DNA of 64,000 bases from DATAOG01 sp963753685 (GCA_963753685.1 CAVWDE010000002.1:372001-436000), one strand, 5' to 3'; positions 26,270 through 35,570 are shown, counted from the first letter of the stretch. The notes: generated by a model from the letters alone, not told the origin. Translations and numbers: made by a program.

Positions 26270-26410
26270 ATGCAGATCGTCTTCGTCCAGCCGCTGGTCG
26301 CGTTGATCGCCGGCATTCTGATCCTGATCTTTCCGCGGCTGCTGAACTATATCGTCGCCATCTACCTGATCGTGATCGGCCTCGCGGGCCTCGCGGCCCA
26401 CGTCACCTGA
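26270..26410 (+). CDS. DUF3096 small membrane protein
   Basis: A 46-residue protein, nearly all membrane: VQPLVALIAGILILIFPR then LLNYIVAIYLIVIGLAGL, two hydrophobic helices with a short FPRLLNY turn. This is the DUF3096 pattern, common in proteobacteria and of unknown function. ATG 26270 follows AAGGGAAC. It lies divergent from corA, 122 bases away. Confidence 0.75.
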   Translation: MQIVFVQPLVALIAGILILIFPRLLNYIVAIYLIVIGLAGLAAHVT

Positions 26411-26446
26411 CGCTCCGGGTCCGCCTGCGGGCGCTGGCGCCGCCGC

Positions 26447-27277
26447 TCACAGGGCGACCCGCTCGAAGGCCGCCTCGCCGGGCACGCCGGGCGCGAACTT
26501 CATGACCGGCCGGCCGGACGGCGGCAGCGCCACCAGGCTGCTGCAGACGGTGCCGTAGTCGCCCGCGGTCGCGATCGCCATGGCGTTGCGGGGATCGCCG
26601 TCCGGGGCCGTGCGGTCGGCCAGGAGCTCGGTCCAGGCCGCCCAGTCGTCGGCGTCGGGATCGGGCGGCGGGGCGGCCCGCCAGCGCTCGAGGTAGTGCG
26701 CGATGCGCGCCGAGGCCGGATCGTTGAGCTCGCGCGCCGTCAGCATCGACAGGCCGGCCGGGATTGGGTGGCACTCGATGCTGCCCGCGTGCGCGCGCTC
26801 GGGCAGCGCCGCGCCCGGCAGCCGGATCGGCTCGATCGCGCGCAGGCTGCCGTCGCGGGCGCGGAAGGCGAAGTTCGGCAGGCCGCCGGCGTGACGCAGC
26901 CAGTAGGCGTCGCGGTTGTCGGCGACGATCAGGTTGAAGGGCCGGTAGGCGGCCGGCTCGAGGTCCGCCAGAGCGGCAGCCGCGGCGGTCGCGTCGGCGT
27001 GGTCGAGCGCCTCCAGCACCAGCTCGCCACGGGAGCGCTTGCCGGTCTCCGGACCGAGCGTGCCGACCCGGTTGAGGACGGTCGCGACCAGCCCATGGTC
27101 GTTGATGCCGAGCCAGCTGCCGCCGGCCTGCTCGTCGAGTCCGGCGACCACGTCGCGCCGGTCCGGCCAGTGCCGCCCGGGCGGTCGCCAGGGCCGGCTC
27201 TTCAGCTCGTCGCGATTGGCGGCCAACAGCAAGGGCCAGCGCGCGCCCGGGCGCCGCAGGAGAACCACCGTGCACAT
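26447..27277 (-). CDS. NRDE (TANGO2-like) family protein
   Basis: A 276-residue protein starting MCTVVLLRRPGARWPLLLAA and containing the name-giving LAANRDE motif (about 18-24), followed by AGGSWLGINDHGLVATVLNR. The second-position cysteine and NRDE are family hallmarks, reminiscent of Ntn hydrolases. The role of bacterial members is poorly defined; haem or lipid handling has been proposed for the eukaryotic relative. A 22-bp tandem duplication lies directly upstream and duplicates its GAGG ribosome-binding site. Confidence 0.87.
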   Translation of the reverse strand: MCTVVLLRRPGARWPLLLAANRDELKSRPWRPPGRHWPDRRDVVAGLDEQAGGSWLGINDHGLVATVLNRVGTLGPETGKRSRGELVLEALDHADATAAAAALADLEPAAYRPFNLIVADNRDAYWLRHAGGLPNFAFRARDGSLRAIEPIRLPGAALPERAHAGSIECHPIPAGLSMLTARELNDPASARIAHYLERWRAAPPPDPDADDWAAWTELLADRTAPDGDPRNAMAIATAGDYGTVCSSLVALPPSGRPVMKFAPGVPGEAAFERVAL

Positions 27278-27278
27278 C

Positions 27279-27322
27279 CGTTGCCTCGGTCTCTGTCCGG
27301 CGTTGCCTCGGTCTCTGTCCGG
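27279..27322. repeat. 22-bp tandem duplication in a divergent promoter region
   Basis: A 22-bp unit (starting CGTTGCCTCGGTCTCTGTCC) occurs exactly at 27279-27300 and 27301-27322. It abuts the NRDE start codon and lies in the 123-bp gap to the divergent DUF1476 gene. On the minus strand each copy carries a GAGG, so one copy supplies the ribosome-binding site. An exact duplication this short is probably recent. Confidence 0.85.
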
Positions 27323-27400
27323 CCGGCTGGCCTGGCGGCCCGCGCGTGGTTATATTGGACAGCAAGCGTAGCCCTGAATGCCATCAAGCGCGAGGCCAGG

Positions 27401-27721
27401 ATGACCACTTTCGATGATCGCGAACGTCACGAGGAGACCCGCTTCAAACACGATCAGGAGCAGCTCTTCAAGGCCCGCAACCGCGGCAACAAGATCTTCG
27501 GCCTGTGGGTCGCGGGGCAGCTCGGTCTGACCGGCGACACCGCCGCCAGCTATGCCAAGGACGTGGTGCTGGCCGACTTCGAGCTGCCGGGCGACGACGA
27601 CATCTTCACCAAGGTGAAGGCTGACCTCACAGCCAAGGGGGTCGAGATCAGCGATCACACCCTGCGCAAGCACCTGCTGGAGTGCCGCGCACTGGCCGCC
27701 CAGCAGATCAAGGCCGAATGA
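27401..27721 (+). CDS. ATPase inhibitor subunit zeta (DUF1476)
   Basis: A 106-residue soluble helical protein, DDRERHEETRFKHDQEQLFK at the N-terminus, then ARNRGNKIFGLWVAGQLGL, and a C-terminal helix CRALAAQQIKAE. This is the alphaproteobacterial zeta subunit that blocks ATP hydrolysis by the F1Fo-ATP synthase through its N-terminal region. Length is typical. It is followed after 37 bases by the DUF1674 gene. Confidence 0.94.
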   Translation: MTTFDDRERHEETRFKHDQEQLFKARNRGNKIFGLWVAGQLGLTGDTAASYAKDVVLADFELPGDDDIFTKVKADLTAKGVEISDHTLRKHLLECRALAAQQIKAE

Positions 27722-27758
27722 GGGCCCTGGTGGCCAGCCTGCCAAGGAAGCGACCCGC

Positions 27759-27968
27759 TTGACCGGGGAGCAGCGCCCACCCGTCCCGGACGAGCGGCCG
27801 GTCCCGCCGGCCGAGCCCAGTGCTACGCCGGCGGGCCCGGGGCGCGAGCGCGCCCGGCCGGTGCCGCCCCGGGTGCCGCCGGCGGTGCCGGAGATCGGCG
27901 GGCCGAAGGGTCCGGAGCCGACCCGCTACGGCGACTGGGAGAAGGGCGGCCGGTGCACCGATTTCTGA
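27759..27968 (+). CDS. DUF1674 protein (SDHAF4-like succinate dehydrogenase assembly factor)
   Basis: A 69-residue protein with a disordered proline-rich N-terminus and the diagnostic C-terminus EIGGPKGPEPTRYGDWEKGG then RCTDF. Eukaryotic SDHAF4, with the same signature, chaperones the flavinylated SdhA subunit; a matching role here is inference. Start at TTG 27759 is uncertain. The pairing with the ATPase zeta subunit links two respiratory assembly or control proteins. Confidence 0.88.
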   Translation: MTGEQRPPVPDERPVPPAEPSATPAGPGRERARPVPPRVPPAVPEIGGPKGPEPTRYGDWEKGGRCTDF

Positions 27969-28002
27969 TCCCGGGCCGCTGACCCGGGCCCATCCCCACG
28001 CC

Positions 28003-28938
28003 ATGGCCAGTTCCGGCATCCGCGAAGGCGCGATCGCGCCGGTCGCGCGCGCGGTCGACGGCCTGCCGCGCTCCGGCATCCTGCTGCTGGTGGTCCTGAC
28101 CATCGCCTGGGGCGTCAACTGGCCGATGATGAAGCTGGCGCTGCAGGAGGTCCAGCCCTGGGCGTTCCGCTCGCTCTGCCTGATGGTCGGGGGCACGACG
28201 CTGCTGGTCGTGACCGGGGCCAGCGGCCGGCCGGTCCGCTTCCCGGCCGGATGCTTCCTGCCGCTGGCTCTGGTGGCGGTCTTCAACATCACGGCCTGGC
28301 ATCTGCTGTCGGCCTACGCGCTGCTCAACACCGGCTCCGGACGGGCGGCGATCATCGGCTACACCATGCCGCTCTGGGCGGCGCCGCTCAGCGTGTTCCT
28401 GCTCGGCGCCCGCCTGACGCTGCGCCAGGTGCTGGCGCTGCTGCTCGGCATGGCGGCGCTGGTCCTGCTGATCGGCCAGGATCTGGCGGTGGTCGGCGCG
28501 GCCCCGGTCGGCGCCCTGCTGATGGCGGCGGCGGCGCTCGGCTGGGCGATCGGCACGGTCCTGATCAAGAAGTTCGCCTGGCGCGGCATGCCGGTGCTGG
28601 CGCTGACCGGCTGGCAGCAGCTGATCGGCGGGGTCCCGATCGTGCTCGGCTGGTGGCTGCTCGAGCCGTTCCCCGACCTCGGCGGCCTGAGCCTGAAGGC
28701 GGCGCTCGGCCTCGGCTACGCGATCGTGGTCGGCACGGTCGTCTGCCACGCCATCTATTTCAAGCTGGTGAGCCTGCTGCCGGCCCATGTCGCGGCGATC
28801 AGCGTGCTCGCGGTGCCGGCGGTCGGCGTGATCAGCTCGGCCTGGCTGCTGGGCGAGCCGGTCGGGCTCGCCGAAGCGGCGGCTTTGCTGCTGGTGGTGG
28901 GCGGCCTGTTCCTCCTGATCCGCGCCCCCGGGCGCTGA
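28003..28938 (+). CDS. EamA/DMT-family permease
   Basis: A 311-residue protein with ten hydrophobic segments in two EamA repeats (GILLLVVLTIAWGVNWPMMK at the start of the first, ALGWAIGTVLIKKFAW at the second). The family exports metabolites such as amino acids or purines; substrate unknown. It is not closely similar to the other EamA gene at 10.3 kb beyond the shared fold. It follows the DUF1674 gene by 34 bases and may share its transcript. Confidence 0.88.
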   Translation: MASSGIREGAIAPVARAVDGLPRSGILLLVVLTIAWGVNWPMMKLALQEVQPWAFRSLCLMVGGTTLLVVTGASGRPVRFPAGCFLPLALVAVFNITAWHLLSAYALLNTGSGRAAIIGYTMPLWAAPLSVFLLGARLTLRQVLALLLGMAALVLLIGQDLAVVGAAPVGALLMAAAALGWAIGTVLIKKFAWRGMPVLALTGWQQLIGGVPIVLGWWLLEPFPDLGGLSLKAALGLGYAIVVGTVVCHAIYFKLVSLLPAHVAAISVLAVPAVGVISSAWLLGEPVGLAEAAALLLVVGGLFLLIRAPGR

Positions 28939-28941
28939 GGG

Positions 28942-29739
28942 TCAGCGGCCGGAGAGCGCCTCGCGGACCAGGAAGACCCCGAACAGCGTGTTGGTCACCA
29001 GGTAGCGGCGCCAGAGCCGGCGCGGCTCGGAGATCACCCGGAACAGCCATTCGAGGCCCGCGCGGCGCATCCAGACCGGGGCCTCGGGCACATGCCCGGC
29101 GATGATCCCGAACGCCTGCCCGACCCCGACCAGGACCGCGTCCAGATGTGGCCGGTGGGCCTGCATCCAGAACTCCTGCTTGGGGCAGCCGAGGCCGACC
29201 AGGACCAGGCGCGCGCCCGACGCCCGGATGCGCTCGACCAGGGCGTGGTCAGTCGCGGGCTGCCGCGGCAGCATCGGCGCGGCCTCGGCGCCCGCGATCC
29301 TGAGCGTCGGGACCCGCCGCCCGAGCACCGCCTTCAGCTCGGTCATCAAGGTCGTGTCGCCGCCATAGAAATAGACCGGCAGGCCCGCCGCGGCCGCCTC
29401 CTCGCACAGTCTCACGGTGAGGTCGGGCCCGCGCACCTGCTGGGCCTGGGCAAAGCCATGTCGGTGCAGCTGCCAGACCAGCGGCAGGCCGTCGCTGAGA
29501 ACGAGCGTCGCGTCATCGAGCACCTGGCGCAGCTCCGGATCGTGGCGCGCCTCGACCAGCATGTGCACGTTGGCGACGCAGACATGACCACCGGCGCCAT
29601 CGCGGCCGCGCCGCAGGATCTCCCGGCTGACCGTCGCCGGCTCGCCGACGGTGACCGGCAGCCCGATCACCCGGCCCCATTCGAGCCCGCGCGCGGACGG
29701 TTGCTCGTCCGGTCCGGTCATCGTCCCGACCTGTTCCAC
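28942..29739 (-). CDS. WecG/TagA/CpsF-family glycosyltransferase (GT26)
   Basis: A 265-residue glycosyltransferase that adds a sugar to a lipid-linked carrier during polysaccharide synthesis. Marks: ANVHMLVEARHDPELRQVLD, LVLSDGLPLVWQLHRHG (catalytic Asp region), VYFYGGDTTLMTELKAVL, RLVLVGLGCPKQEFWM and GVGQAFGIIAGHVPEAPVWM, then the amphipathic C-terminus RRAGLEWLFRVISEPRRLWR. GTG 29739 has GAGGA nine bases upstream; ATG 29721 is an alternative. No polysaccharide gene cluster surrounds it. Confidence 0.92.
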   Translation of the reverse strand: MEQVGTMTGPDEQPSARGLEWGRVIGLPVTVGEPATVSREILRRGRDGAGGHVCVANVHMLVEARHDPELRQVLDDATLVLSDGLPLVWQLHRHGFAQAQQVRGPDLTVRLCEEAAAAGLPVYFYGGDTTLMTELKAVLGRRVPTLRIAGAEAAPMLPRQPATDHALVERIRASGARLVLVGLGCPKQEFWMQAHRPHLDAVLVGVGQAFGIIAGHVPEAPVWMRRAGLEWLFRVISEPRRLWRRYLVTNTLFGVFLVREALSGR

Positions 29740-29961
29740 TGCGGCGGATCCTCGTTCCAGCGTGCTCTTCCGGCAAGCTATCGCCGAGCTCGTAATGTCA
29801 CGTTAAGCGATCGACGCGGGTTCAACCCATTGGCACTGGCAATTGCCGGGAGTTAGCGCGTCGGTGATCTTGGTGCGCCGGTTCCGGTGGTGTCAAGACT
29901 GCGGCTCTGGCGAATTGCGGCCTCTGGACGGCCCGGATTTCGGCCAGTTGGCGGGCCGGTG

Positions 29962-30750
29962 CTAATCGCCGCGGTCGATCGCGCCCAGGATCTCGCCCGC
30001 GGCGCGCTGCAGGAGCAGGGTGTCGAAGCCGGTCAGGATCAGCCGGTAGCCGCGGCCGATCATGGCGTTCGCGATCTCGCCGGTGAGTGCCAGGCCGCCG
30101 AGGTGGACCGGGCTCGCGGCGATCGCGCGTTCGGCGCGCGTGATCGCGGCCTGGACCTCGTCGTGCGCCGGGCCGTCCCGGTAGCCGTAGCTCATCGCGA
30201 GATCGAAGGGCGCGATCAGGCAGGCATCGACGCCTGGCACCGCGAGGATCGCATCGATGTCGTCGATCGCGTCCTTGTGCTCGATCAGGAGAATGCAGAG
30301 GATCTCGCGGTCGGCGGGATCGGCGTAGGTCTGCATGGTCAGGCCGAAGCGCGCGGGCGCGTAGAACGGCCCGAAGCCGCGCTCGCCCGCGGGCGGATAG
30401 CGGACCGCGCGCACCGCCATTTCGGCATCGGCGGCGCTCCGGATCATCGGGAAGATGATGCCCATGGCGCCGGCGTCGAGCACGGGCTTGGCCAGCCAGT
30501 GCACGTTCCAGGGCACGCGCACGACCGGCGCGCAGGCCGTGCCGCTGGTCGCGGTGATCATGGCATGCGCCGATTCGATCCCGATCGGCCCGTGCTCCAT
30601 GTCGAAGAACAGCCAGTCGAACCCGGCCGCCGCCAGCACCTGCGTCAGGTGCACGCTCGGCATCGAGACCAGCAGGCCGACCGCGGGCTTGCCGGCCGCC
30701 AGACGCGCCTTCAACGGGTTGATGGATGGTCCGGTCCCTTGGGCGCTCAC
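29962..30750 (-). CDS. HpcH/HpaI-family aldolase
   Basis: A 262-residue class II pyruvate aldolase. Conserved blocks: FDWLFFDMEHGPIGIE (about 43-58), GAMGIIFPMIRSAADAEMAV, RYPPAGERGFGPF, and LIEHKDAIDDIDAILAVPGV with CLIAPFDLAMSYG. Members cleave 4-hydroxy-2-oxo acids in aromatic or sugar-acid breakdown. GTG 30750 is chosen because it has a near-perfect AAGGAGGGG about eight bases upstream; the ATG at 30789 would place this Shine-Dalgarno inside the gene. Confidence 0.91.
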   Translation of the reverse strand: MSAQGTGPSINPLKARLAAGKPAVGLLVSMPSVHLTQVLAAAGFDWLFFDMEHGPIGIESAHAMITATSGTACAPVVRVPWNVHWLAKPVLDAGAMGIIFPMIRSAADAEMAVRAVRYPPAGERGFGPFYAPARFGLTMQTYADPADREILCILLIEHKDAIDDIDAILAVPGVDACLIAPFDLAMSYGYRDGPAHDEVQAAITRAERAIAASPVHLGGLALTGEIANAMIGRGYRLILTGFDTLLLQRAAGEILGAIDRGD

Positions 30751-31009
30751 CTTGCTTCCCCTCCTTGACGGATTGTCGCTCGAGGACAAATGCAGCCAGC
30801 CCTGCGGGCTCTCCTACCACGATCTTTGCGGACAGGGCCACGGATCCGCGATCCGCCCCCGACCGCGCGCCGGCGCTTGCGCTCCGCACGCGATCGGCGC
30901 AAGCTCAACCAAAGGACATACCGCAGCTGGGAGCTGTCGGATGTGCCACTGCCTCATGGTGGAGAGCGGCGGCAAACTCCTCAATCAAAGAAAAGCAAGG
31001 AGGCTCGTG

Positions 31010-32197
31010 ATGCGGCATCTGTGGTCGGCGCTCGCCGCGCTCGTGATCTTGGGGGCGGCGGTTGGCGGTCAGCAACTGCAAGCGGCCGAGGCCGCCAACT
31101 ACGCCTATATCGGGACTTATACGCACGATGCACCGGGTGGCGATTCGGGCAAGGCGCACTCCGAGGGCATCTATGTCGCCAAGGTCGACCAGGGGACGGG
31201 CAAGCTCGACCTGGTTCAGACCGTCACATCCGACAATCCTTCGTTCCTCGCGTTGTCGCCCGATCAGAAGTTCCTGTTCGCGATCAACGAGGTCGACAAC
31301 TACGAAGGCAAGAACGCGGGCTCGGTCGAGGCCTATAAGATCGACCAGGACAGCGGCAAGATCGCGCTGATCAACCGGCAAGCGCTGCCGGGGCCGATCC
31401 CTGCCCATCTCCAGGTCGACCCGAGCGGCCAGTACCTCGTCGTGGCGCTCTACATGGGCGGCTCGTTTGCGGTCTTCCCGATCGGCGCCGACGGCAGCCT
31501 GGGCGCACCGACCGACGTCGTGCAGCAGCACGGCAGCGGCCCGAACAAGGAGCGCCAGGAGGCGCCGCATCCGCACGCCGTGATGTTCGATCCGGCCGGC
31601 CACTACATCGCGACCGCCGATCTCGGCATCGACAAGGTCGAGACCTGGCAGCTCCAGGATGGCAAGCTCGACAAGGTCAGCGAGGTCGCCCTGCCGCCGG
31701 GCAGCGGCCCGCGCCATCTCGCCTTCAGCCCGGACGGCTCGATGCTCTACGTCATCAGCGAGCTGAAGGCGACCGTCACCGCGCTGCCCTACGACGCCCA
31801 GAGCGGCAAGCTCGGGGAGCCCATCGCCGCGGTGTCGACGGTGCCGGACGACTTTCCGGCGGCCAAGAGCACGGCCGAGATCATGGTCCACCCGTCGGGC
31901 AAGTTCCTCTACGGCTCCAACCGCCGCTTCTCGGATCATCCGGATGCCGACGCGATCGTCGTCTTCAAGCTCGACGACAAGGGCGTGCCGGAGCGCGAGC
32001 AGTTCGTGACCAAGGACATCGCCTTCCCGCGCGGTTTCCAGCTCGACCCGACGGGGACCTGGCTCTACGCCCTCAACCAGAAGGGCGACAGCATCGTCCA
32101 GCTCGCGATCGATCAGAAGACCGGCGAGCTGACGCCGACCGGCAACATCGCCGAGGTCCCGACCCCGGTGAGCCTGGTCTTCACGACCAGTAAGTAA
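31010..32197 (+). CDS. Lactonase-family beta-propeller protein, exported
   Basis: A 395-residue protein with a signal peptide (MRHLWSALAALVILGAAVGG, cleaved near AAEA) and a seven-bladed propeller related to 6-phosphogluconolactonase YbhE/Pgl: YIGTYTHDAPGGDSGKAHSE, DNPSFLALSPDQKFLFAINE, PHPHAVMFDPAGHYIATADL, LPPGSGPRHLAFSPDG and KFLYGSNRRF. Export to the periplasm argues against a role in the cytosolic pentose-phosphate pathway, so a sugar-lactone hydrolase of unknown substrate is safer. AAGGAGG lies six bases before ATG 31010. Divergent from the aldolase gene. Confidence 0.87.
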   Translation: MRHLWSALAALVILGAAVGGQQLQAAEAANYAYIGTYTHDAPGGDSGKAHSEGIYVAKVDQGTGKLDLVQTVTSDNPSFLALSPDQKFLFAINEVDNYEGKNAGSVEAYKIDQDSGKIALINRQALPGPIPAHLQVDPSGQYLVVALYMGGSFAVFPIGADGSLGAPTDVVQQHGSGPNKERQEAPHPHAVMFDPAGHYIATADLGIDKVETWQLQDGKLDKVSEVALPPGSGPRHLAFSPDGSMLYVISELKATVTALPYDAQSGKLGEPIAAVSTVPDDFPAAKSTAEIMVHPSGKFLYGSNRRFSDHPDADAIVVFKLDDKGVPEREQFVTKDIAFPRGFQLDPTGTWLYALNQKGDSIVQLAIDQKTGELTPTGNIAEVPTPVSLVFTTSK

Positions 32198-32284
32198 GTA
32201 GTCTTCGGGGGTGGCTTGGCCGTCCATCGCCGAGGCGATGGCGGCCAGCGCACCGTTGGCGAGCTTGGTTGCGGCCAATCCAGG

Positions 32285-32764
32285 TCAATAAGGTTCGCCA
32301 TTCTTGTGGACGAAGACGTGGCCGCCTTCGGGGAGCGGCCGGGCTTCCATGTCGATGTCGGAATAGACCGCGCCGTCCTCGGCGATGCGGGTGCCGATCT
32401 CGAGATAGACGGCGGGTGCGTTCGAGCGGTTGATCAGGTGATGGCCATCGGCCTTGCCGGCCTTGAAGCCCGCGACCATGCCCGGCCCCATGAGCTCTTC
32501 GCCGGCGTCGGTCACCAGCGTGAGCTCGCCGCTGACGACGTAAACGAGCTCGTCCCCGTGGCTGTGCCAGTGGCGCTGCGAGGACCAGCAGCCGGGCGGC
32601 ATCTCGACCAGGTTGATCCCGAACTGGGTGAGCCCGAAGGCATCGCCCAGCGCCCGCTTGATCCGGCCCGCGACCGCATCGCGAAACGGCGCCGGATAGC
32701 CCGAGCCGCTGCGCCCCGGCAAGGTCGCGGGGTCCAAAGCCGGGGCTCGAGGATCGTCAGTCAT
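32285..32764 (-). CDS. Cupin-domain protein
   Basis: A 159-residue single cupin. Metal-binding motif 1 is in SSQRHWHSHGDELVYVVSGE (His, His, Glu) and motif 2 in GKADGHHLINRSNAP. Cupins of this kind are often sugar isomerases, dioxygenases or sensors; no specific role is evident. ATG 32764 has GGAGG upstream; the longer frame from 32809 is not needed. It converges on the lactonase gene. Confidence 0.85.
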   Translation of the reverse strand: MTDDPRAPALDPATLPGRSGSGYPAPFRDAVAGRIKRALGDAFGLTQFGINLVEMPPGCWSSQRHWHSHGDELVYVVSGELTLVTDAGEELMGPGMVAGFKAGKADGHHLINRSNAPAVYLEIGTRIAEDGAVYSDIDMEARPLPEGGHVFVHKNGEPY

Positions 32765-32867
32765 GGGGGCCTCCGACGCTGTCACGCCGCGAACGCGGCT
32801 CGCCGGCACTGTGCCACAGCCGAAAGGGACGGCAAAGAGGAGCGAAACACCAGGAGATCGAGGAGAT

Positions 32868-34640
32868 CTATGCCGGCAGTCCCGCGGTGAGGAGCGCTTC
32901 GCTCAAAGGTTCGGCGAGCGAGGGGTGGATGTCCATGGCGGCACACATTCCGCTTATGGTAAAGCCCGGCTCCAATTCGAGGACGCGCGCCGCAGCGGAC
33001 TTGGCGGCGTCGAGCCGCCCGAGCTTCACGTGCGTTGCCGCTAGCAGGACGTGCGCCGGGCTCCAATAGGGATTGGCTTGGAACATCTTCTGCGCTGCCT
33101 CCGCCGCCGCCTCATACTCGCCGCGCTGGAAATGGCCACGGCTGATCGCGGACCAGGGGACGTAGCTCATCGGGTCGAACGGGCTCAGGCGGAGCGCGCG
33201 CTCGCCCCATTCGATGCCGCGATCGGGATCGCCGGCGAAGGCCCTGACGACACTGCCGAACATGTAGGTGAGCGCGCACGACGGGCTGAGGGCCAGCGCG
33301 GCCTCGAAGGCCTGGCGCGCGGCTTCGCGGTCGTGCGCTATCAAGCCCAGGCCGAAGCCGCCGAGCGACAGCGCGACGGCGTCGTCGCGCCCGTGGGCGA
33401 TCGCCGCATGGGCGTGGCGGATCGCTCCAAGGCGGTTCTCTTCGCGCCCGCCGCCGCGCGCGAAGACGATCTCATGTGCCCACGAGGCAAACCCGTGCGC
33501 CAGCGCATAGTCGGGCTCCTTCTGCAGTGCGCTCTCGAGCAGCGAAAGTGCCATCCTGGCCCCGTCCGGCATCGCCGTATAGACGTGGGGGATGGCGCGC
33601 AGCACGAGGTCGTAGGCGTCGAGATTGTCGGGCCGCTTGCGCTTGACGCGCTCGATCTCCGCCTGGCGCAGGCTCGGCTCGATCGCGGCGACCACGCTCA
33701 TCGTGAGTTCGTCCTGGAGCGCGAAGATGTCGTCGAGCGTGCGGTCGTAGCGATCCGCCCAGATGTGCCGGCCGGTGTCCGCCTCGACCAGCTGACCGGT
33801 GACGCGCACGCGGCTCGCCGCCCTGCGAACGCTGCCCTCGAGAACGTAGCGCACGCCGAGCTCGCGCCCGGCCTGCTTCACGTCCACCGATCTGCCCTTG
33901 TAGGCGAAGCTCGAATTGCGTGCGATCACGAACAGCCACTTGATGCGCGCGAGGCCGGTGATGATGTCCTCGACCATGCCGTCCGCGAAATAGTCCTGCT
34001 CGACGTCGCCGCTCATGTTGGTGAACGGCAGGACGGCGATCGAGGGCCGGTCGGGTAGCGCGAGCAGCGCCGGCTGCGGGTCGTGCTGCGGGACGTTCTC
34101 GGGCTCGACGCGCGCCTCGATGCGATAGACATGGACCGGCCGGGCGATGTTCTTGACGCTATGCTCGCCGAGGTCGGCAAAGCCGATCGGCAGCTTCTCG
34201 CCGACATGCTCGCGCACGGTCGCGCTGACGCAGATCTCGCCGGGCTGGGCCAGCGCCTCGAGCCGGGCTGCGACGTTGACGCCGTCGCCGAAGATGTCCT
34301 CGCCTTCGACGATCACGTCGCCGACGTTGATGCCGACGCGAAAGCGGATTCGGTGGCTCTCGTCGACATTGGCGTTGCGGTCTGCCATGCCCAGCTGCAT
34401 CACGACGGCAAAGCGCACCGCATCGACGATCGAGGCGAACTCGATCAAGAGGCCGTCGCCCGTGGTCTTGACGATGCGGCCCTGGTGCTGGGCGATCAGG
34501 AGGTCGATGAGCTCCTTGCGGTGCGCCTTGAGCGCGGCGAGCGTCCCTTCCTCATCGGCACCCATGAGGCGCGAGTATCCCGCCACGTCCGCGGCGAGGA
34601 TCGCGGCGAGCCGGCGCGCGGTGCGGGACTCTTCGCTCAT
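32868..34640 (-). CDS. Class III adenylate/guanylate cyclase with TPR-containing C-terminus
   Basis: A 590-residue soluble protein. The N-terminal cyclase domain (about 8-180) has both metal aspartates (D18 in ILAADVAGYSRLMG, D62 in KTTGDGLLIEF) and the transition-state pair N122/R126 (VNVAARLEAL), so it should be active. Next comes a FlgO/TolB-N-like module (SIAVLPFTNMSGDVEQDYFA, RYVLEGSVRRAASRVRVTGQ), then TPR-like repeats to the end. This architecture is common in rhizobia and relatives. It has the same layout as the gene at 48.6 kb but no membrane segment. Nucleotide specificity (cAMP or cGMP) cannot be read with certainty. Confidence 0.9.
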   Translation of the reverse strand: MSEESRTARRLAAILAADVAGYSRLMGADEEGTLAALKAHRKELIDLLIAQHQGRIVKTTGDGLLIEFASIVDAVRFAVVMQLGMADRNANVDESHRIRFRVGINVGDVIVEGEDIFGDGVNVAARLEALAQPGEICVSATVREHVGEKLPIGFADLGEHSVKNIARPVHVYRIEARVEPENVPQHDPQPALLALPDRPSIAVLPFTNMSGDVEQDYFADGMVEDIITGLARIKWLFVIARNSSFAYKGRSVDVKQAGRELGVRYVLEGSVRRAASRVRVTGQLVEADTGRHIWADRYDRTLDDIFALQDELTMSVVAAIEPSLRQAEIERVKRKRPDNLDAYDLVLRAIPHVYTAMPDGARMALSLLESALQKEPDYALAHGFASWAHEIVFARGGGREENRLGAIRHAHAAIAHGRDDAVALSLGGFGLGLIAHDREAARQAFEAALALSPSCALTYMFGSVVRAFAGDPDRGIEWGERALRLSPFDPMSYVPWSAISRGHFQRGEYEAAAEAAQKMFQANPYWSPAHVLLAATHVKLGRLDAAKSAAARVLELEPGFTISGMCAAMDIHPSLAEPLSEALLTAGLPA

Positions 34641-34808
34641 TCGCTGTCGCCTTCAGCCTGGGCCCGACACTTTTGGTCCGGCCCGCGAGCTGCCCTGACC
34701 ATGGAGCGGGCAAGCTCGCCCGAGCGCTGCGGAAATGCAAGGCGCCTTCCTGAGCGGGAGGCTCTGAGCTAAGCTCGCGGTCCACTGAGGCTTCGGGGAT
34801 CAACGAAA

Positions 34809-35570
34809 ATGCTGAGCCAGTCCGAGATCGAGCACTACCACGAGGCGGGCTATGTCATCCCGGACTTCCGGCTGCCCGAGGACACCCTGGAAGAGATCCG
34901 GGCCGACCATGACCGCTTGCTGGCGAGGCATCCCGAGTTTCGCGATTATTGCTCGTGCCTGCTGCGGTATGATACCGGCTTCCTGAACTTCGCGCGCGAG
35001 CCCGCGATCCTGGACATGGTCGAGCAGGTGCTCGGGCCCGACTTCGCGCTCTGGAACTCGAGCTTCTTTGCCAAGCCCGCGCGCGACGGCAAGCGCACGC
35101 CCTGGCATCAGGATGGCGAGTATTGGCCGATCCGGCCGCTCGCAACCTGCACGGTCTGGATCGCGGTCGATGCCGCAACGCCGGAAAACGGTTGTCTGCG
35201 GGTGATCAAGGGCTCGCACAAAGACAGAAAGCTGCGCCGGCATCGGACGGTCGAGGCGACCGACGTGACGCTCAACCAGGAACTGCAGCCGGACGAATAC
35301 GACGAGACCCAGGCGGTCGACCTCGAACTCGCCCCGGGCCAAGTCTCGCTGCACGACGTTTTTCTGCTGCACGGCTCGGAGGCCAACACCTCGGACAAGT
35401 CGCGCCGCGGCATGACCTTGCGCTTCATGCCGACCAGCTCGGTTTTCGACCGCGAGCGCGCGACCCAGCTCTACCATCGCCTCGGCATCACCGACCATTC
35501 GGTGCGCACGCTCTATCTGATGCGCGGCATCGACGCGTCCGGGCAGAACGACTTCCGCGTCCGGCTCTGA
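34809..35570 (+). CDS. Phytanoyl-CoA dioxygenase (PhyH) family oxygenase
   Basis: A 253-residue Fe(II)/2-oxoglutarate oxygenase. The iron triad is seen in TPWHQDGEYWP (HxD) and VFLLHGSEANTSDKSRRG (distal His plus the 2-oxoglutarate-binding Arg). It also has ENGCLRVIKGSHK and HDVFLLHGS. Bacterial PhyH proteins hydroxylate diverse small molecules; the substrate is unknown. It is divergent from the cyclase and followed on the same strand by an orphan binding protein 109 bases away. Confidence 0.9.
   Translation: MLSQSEIEHYHEAGYVIPDFRLPEDTLEEIRADHDRLLARHPEFRDYCSCLLRYDTGFLNFAREPAILDMVEQVLGPDFALWNSSFFAKPARDGKRTPWHQDGEYWPIRPLATCTVWIAVDAATPENGCLRVIKGSHKDRKLRRHRTVEATDVTLNQELQPDEYDETQAVDLELAPGQVSLHDVFLLHGSEANTSDKSRRGMTLRFMPTSSVFDRERATQLYHRLGITDHSVRTLYLMRGIDASGQNDFRVRL

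Noticed and set aside
28942..29739. Start of a capsule or exopolysaccharide cluster
   Set aside because: The WecG-like gene is isolated; no other glycosyltransferase, flippase or polymerase gene is in the window.
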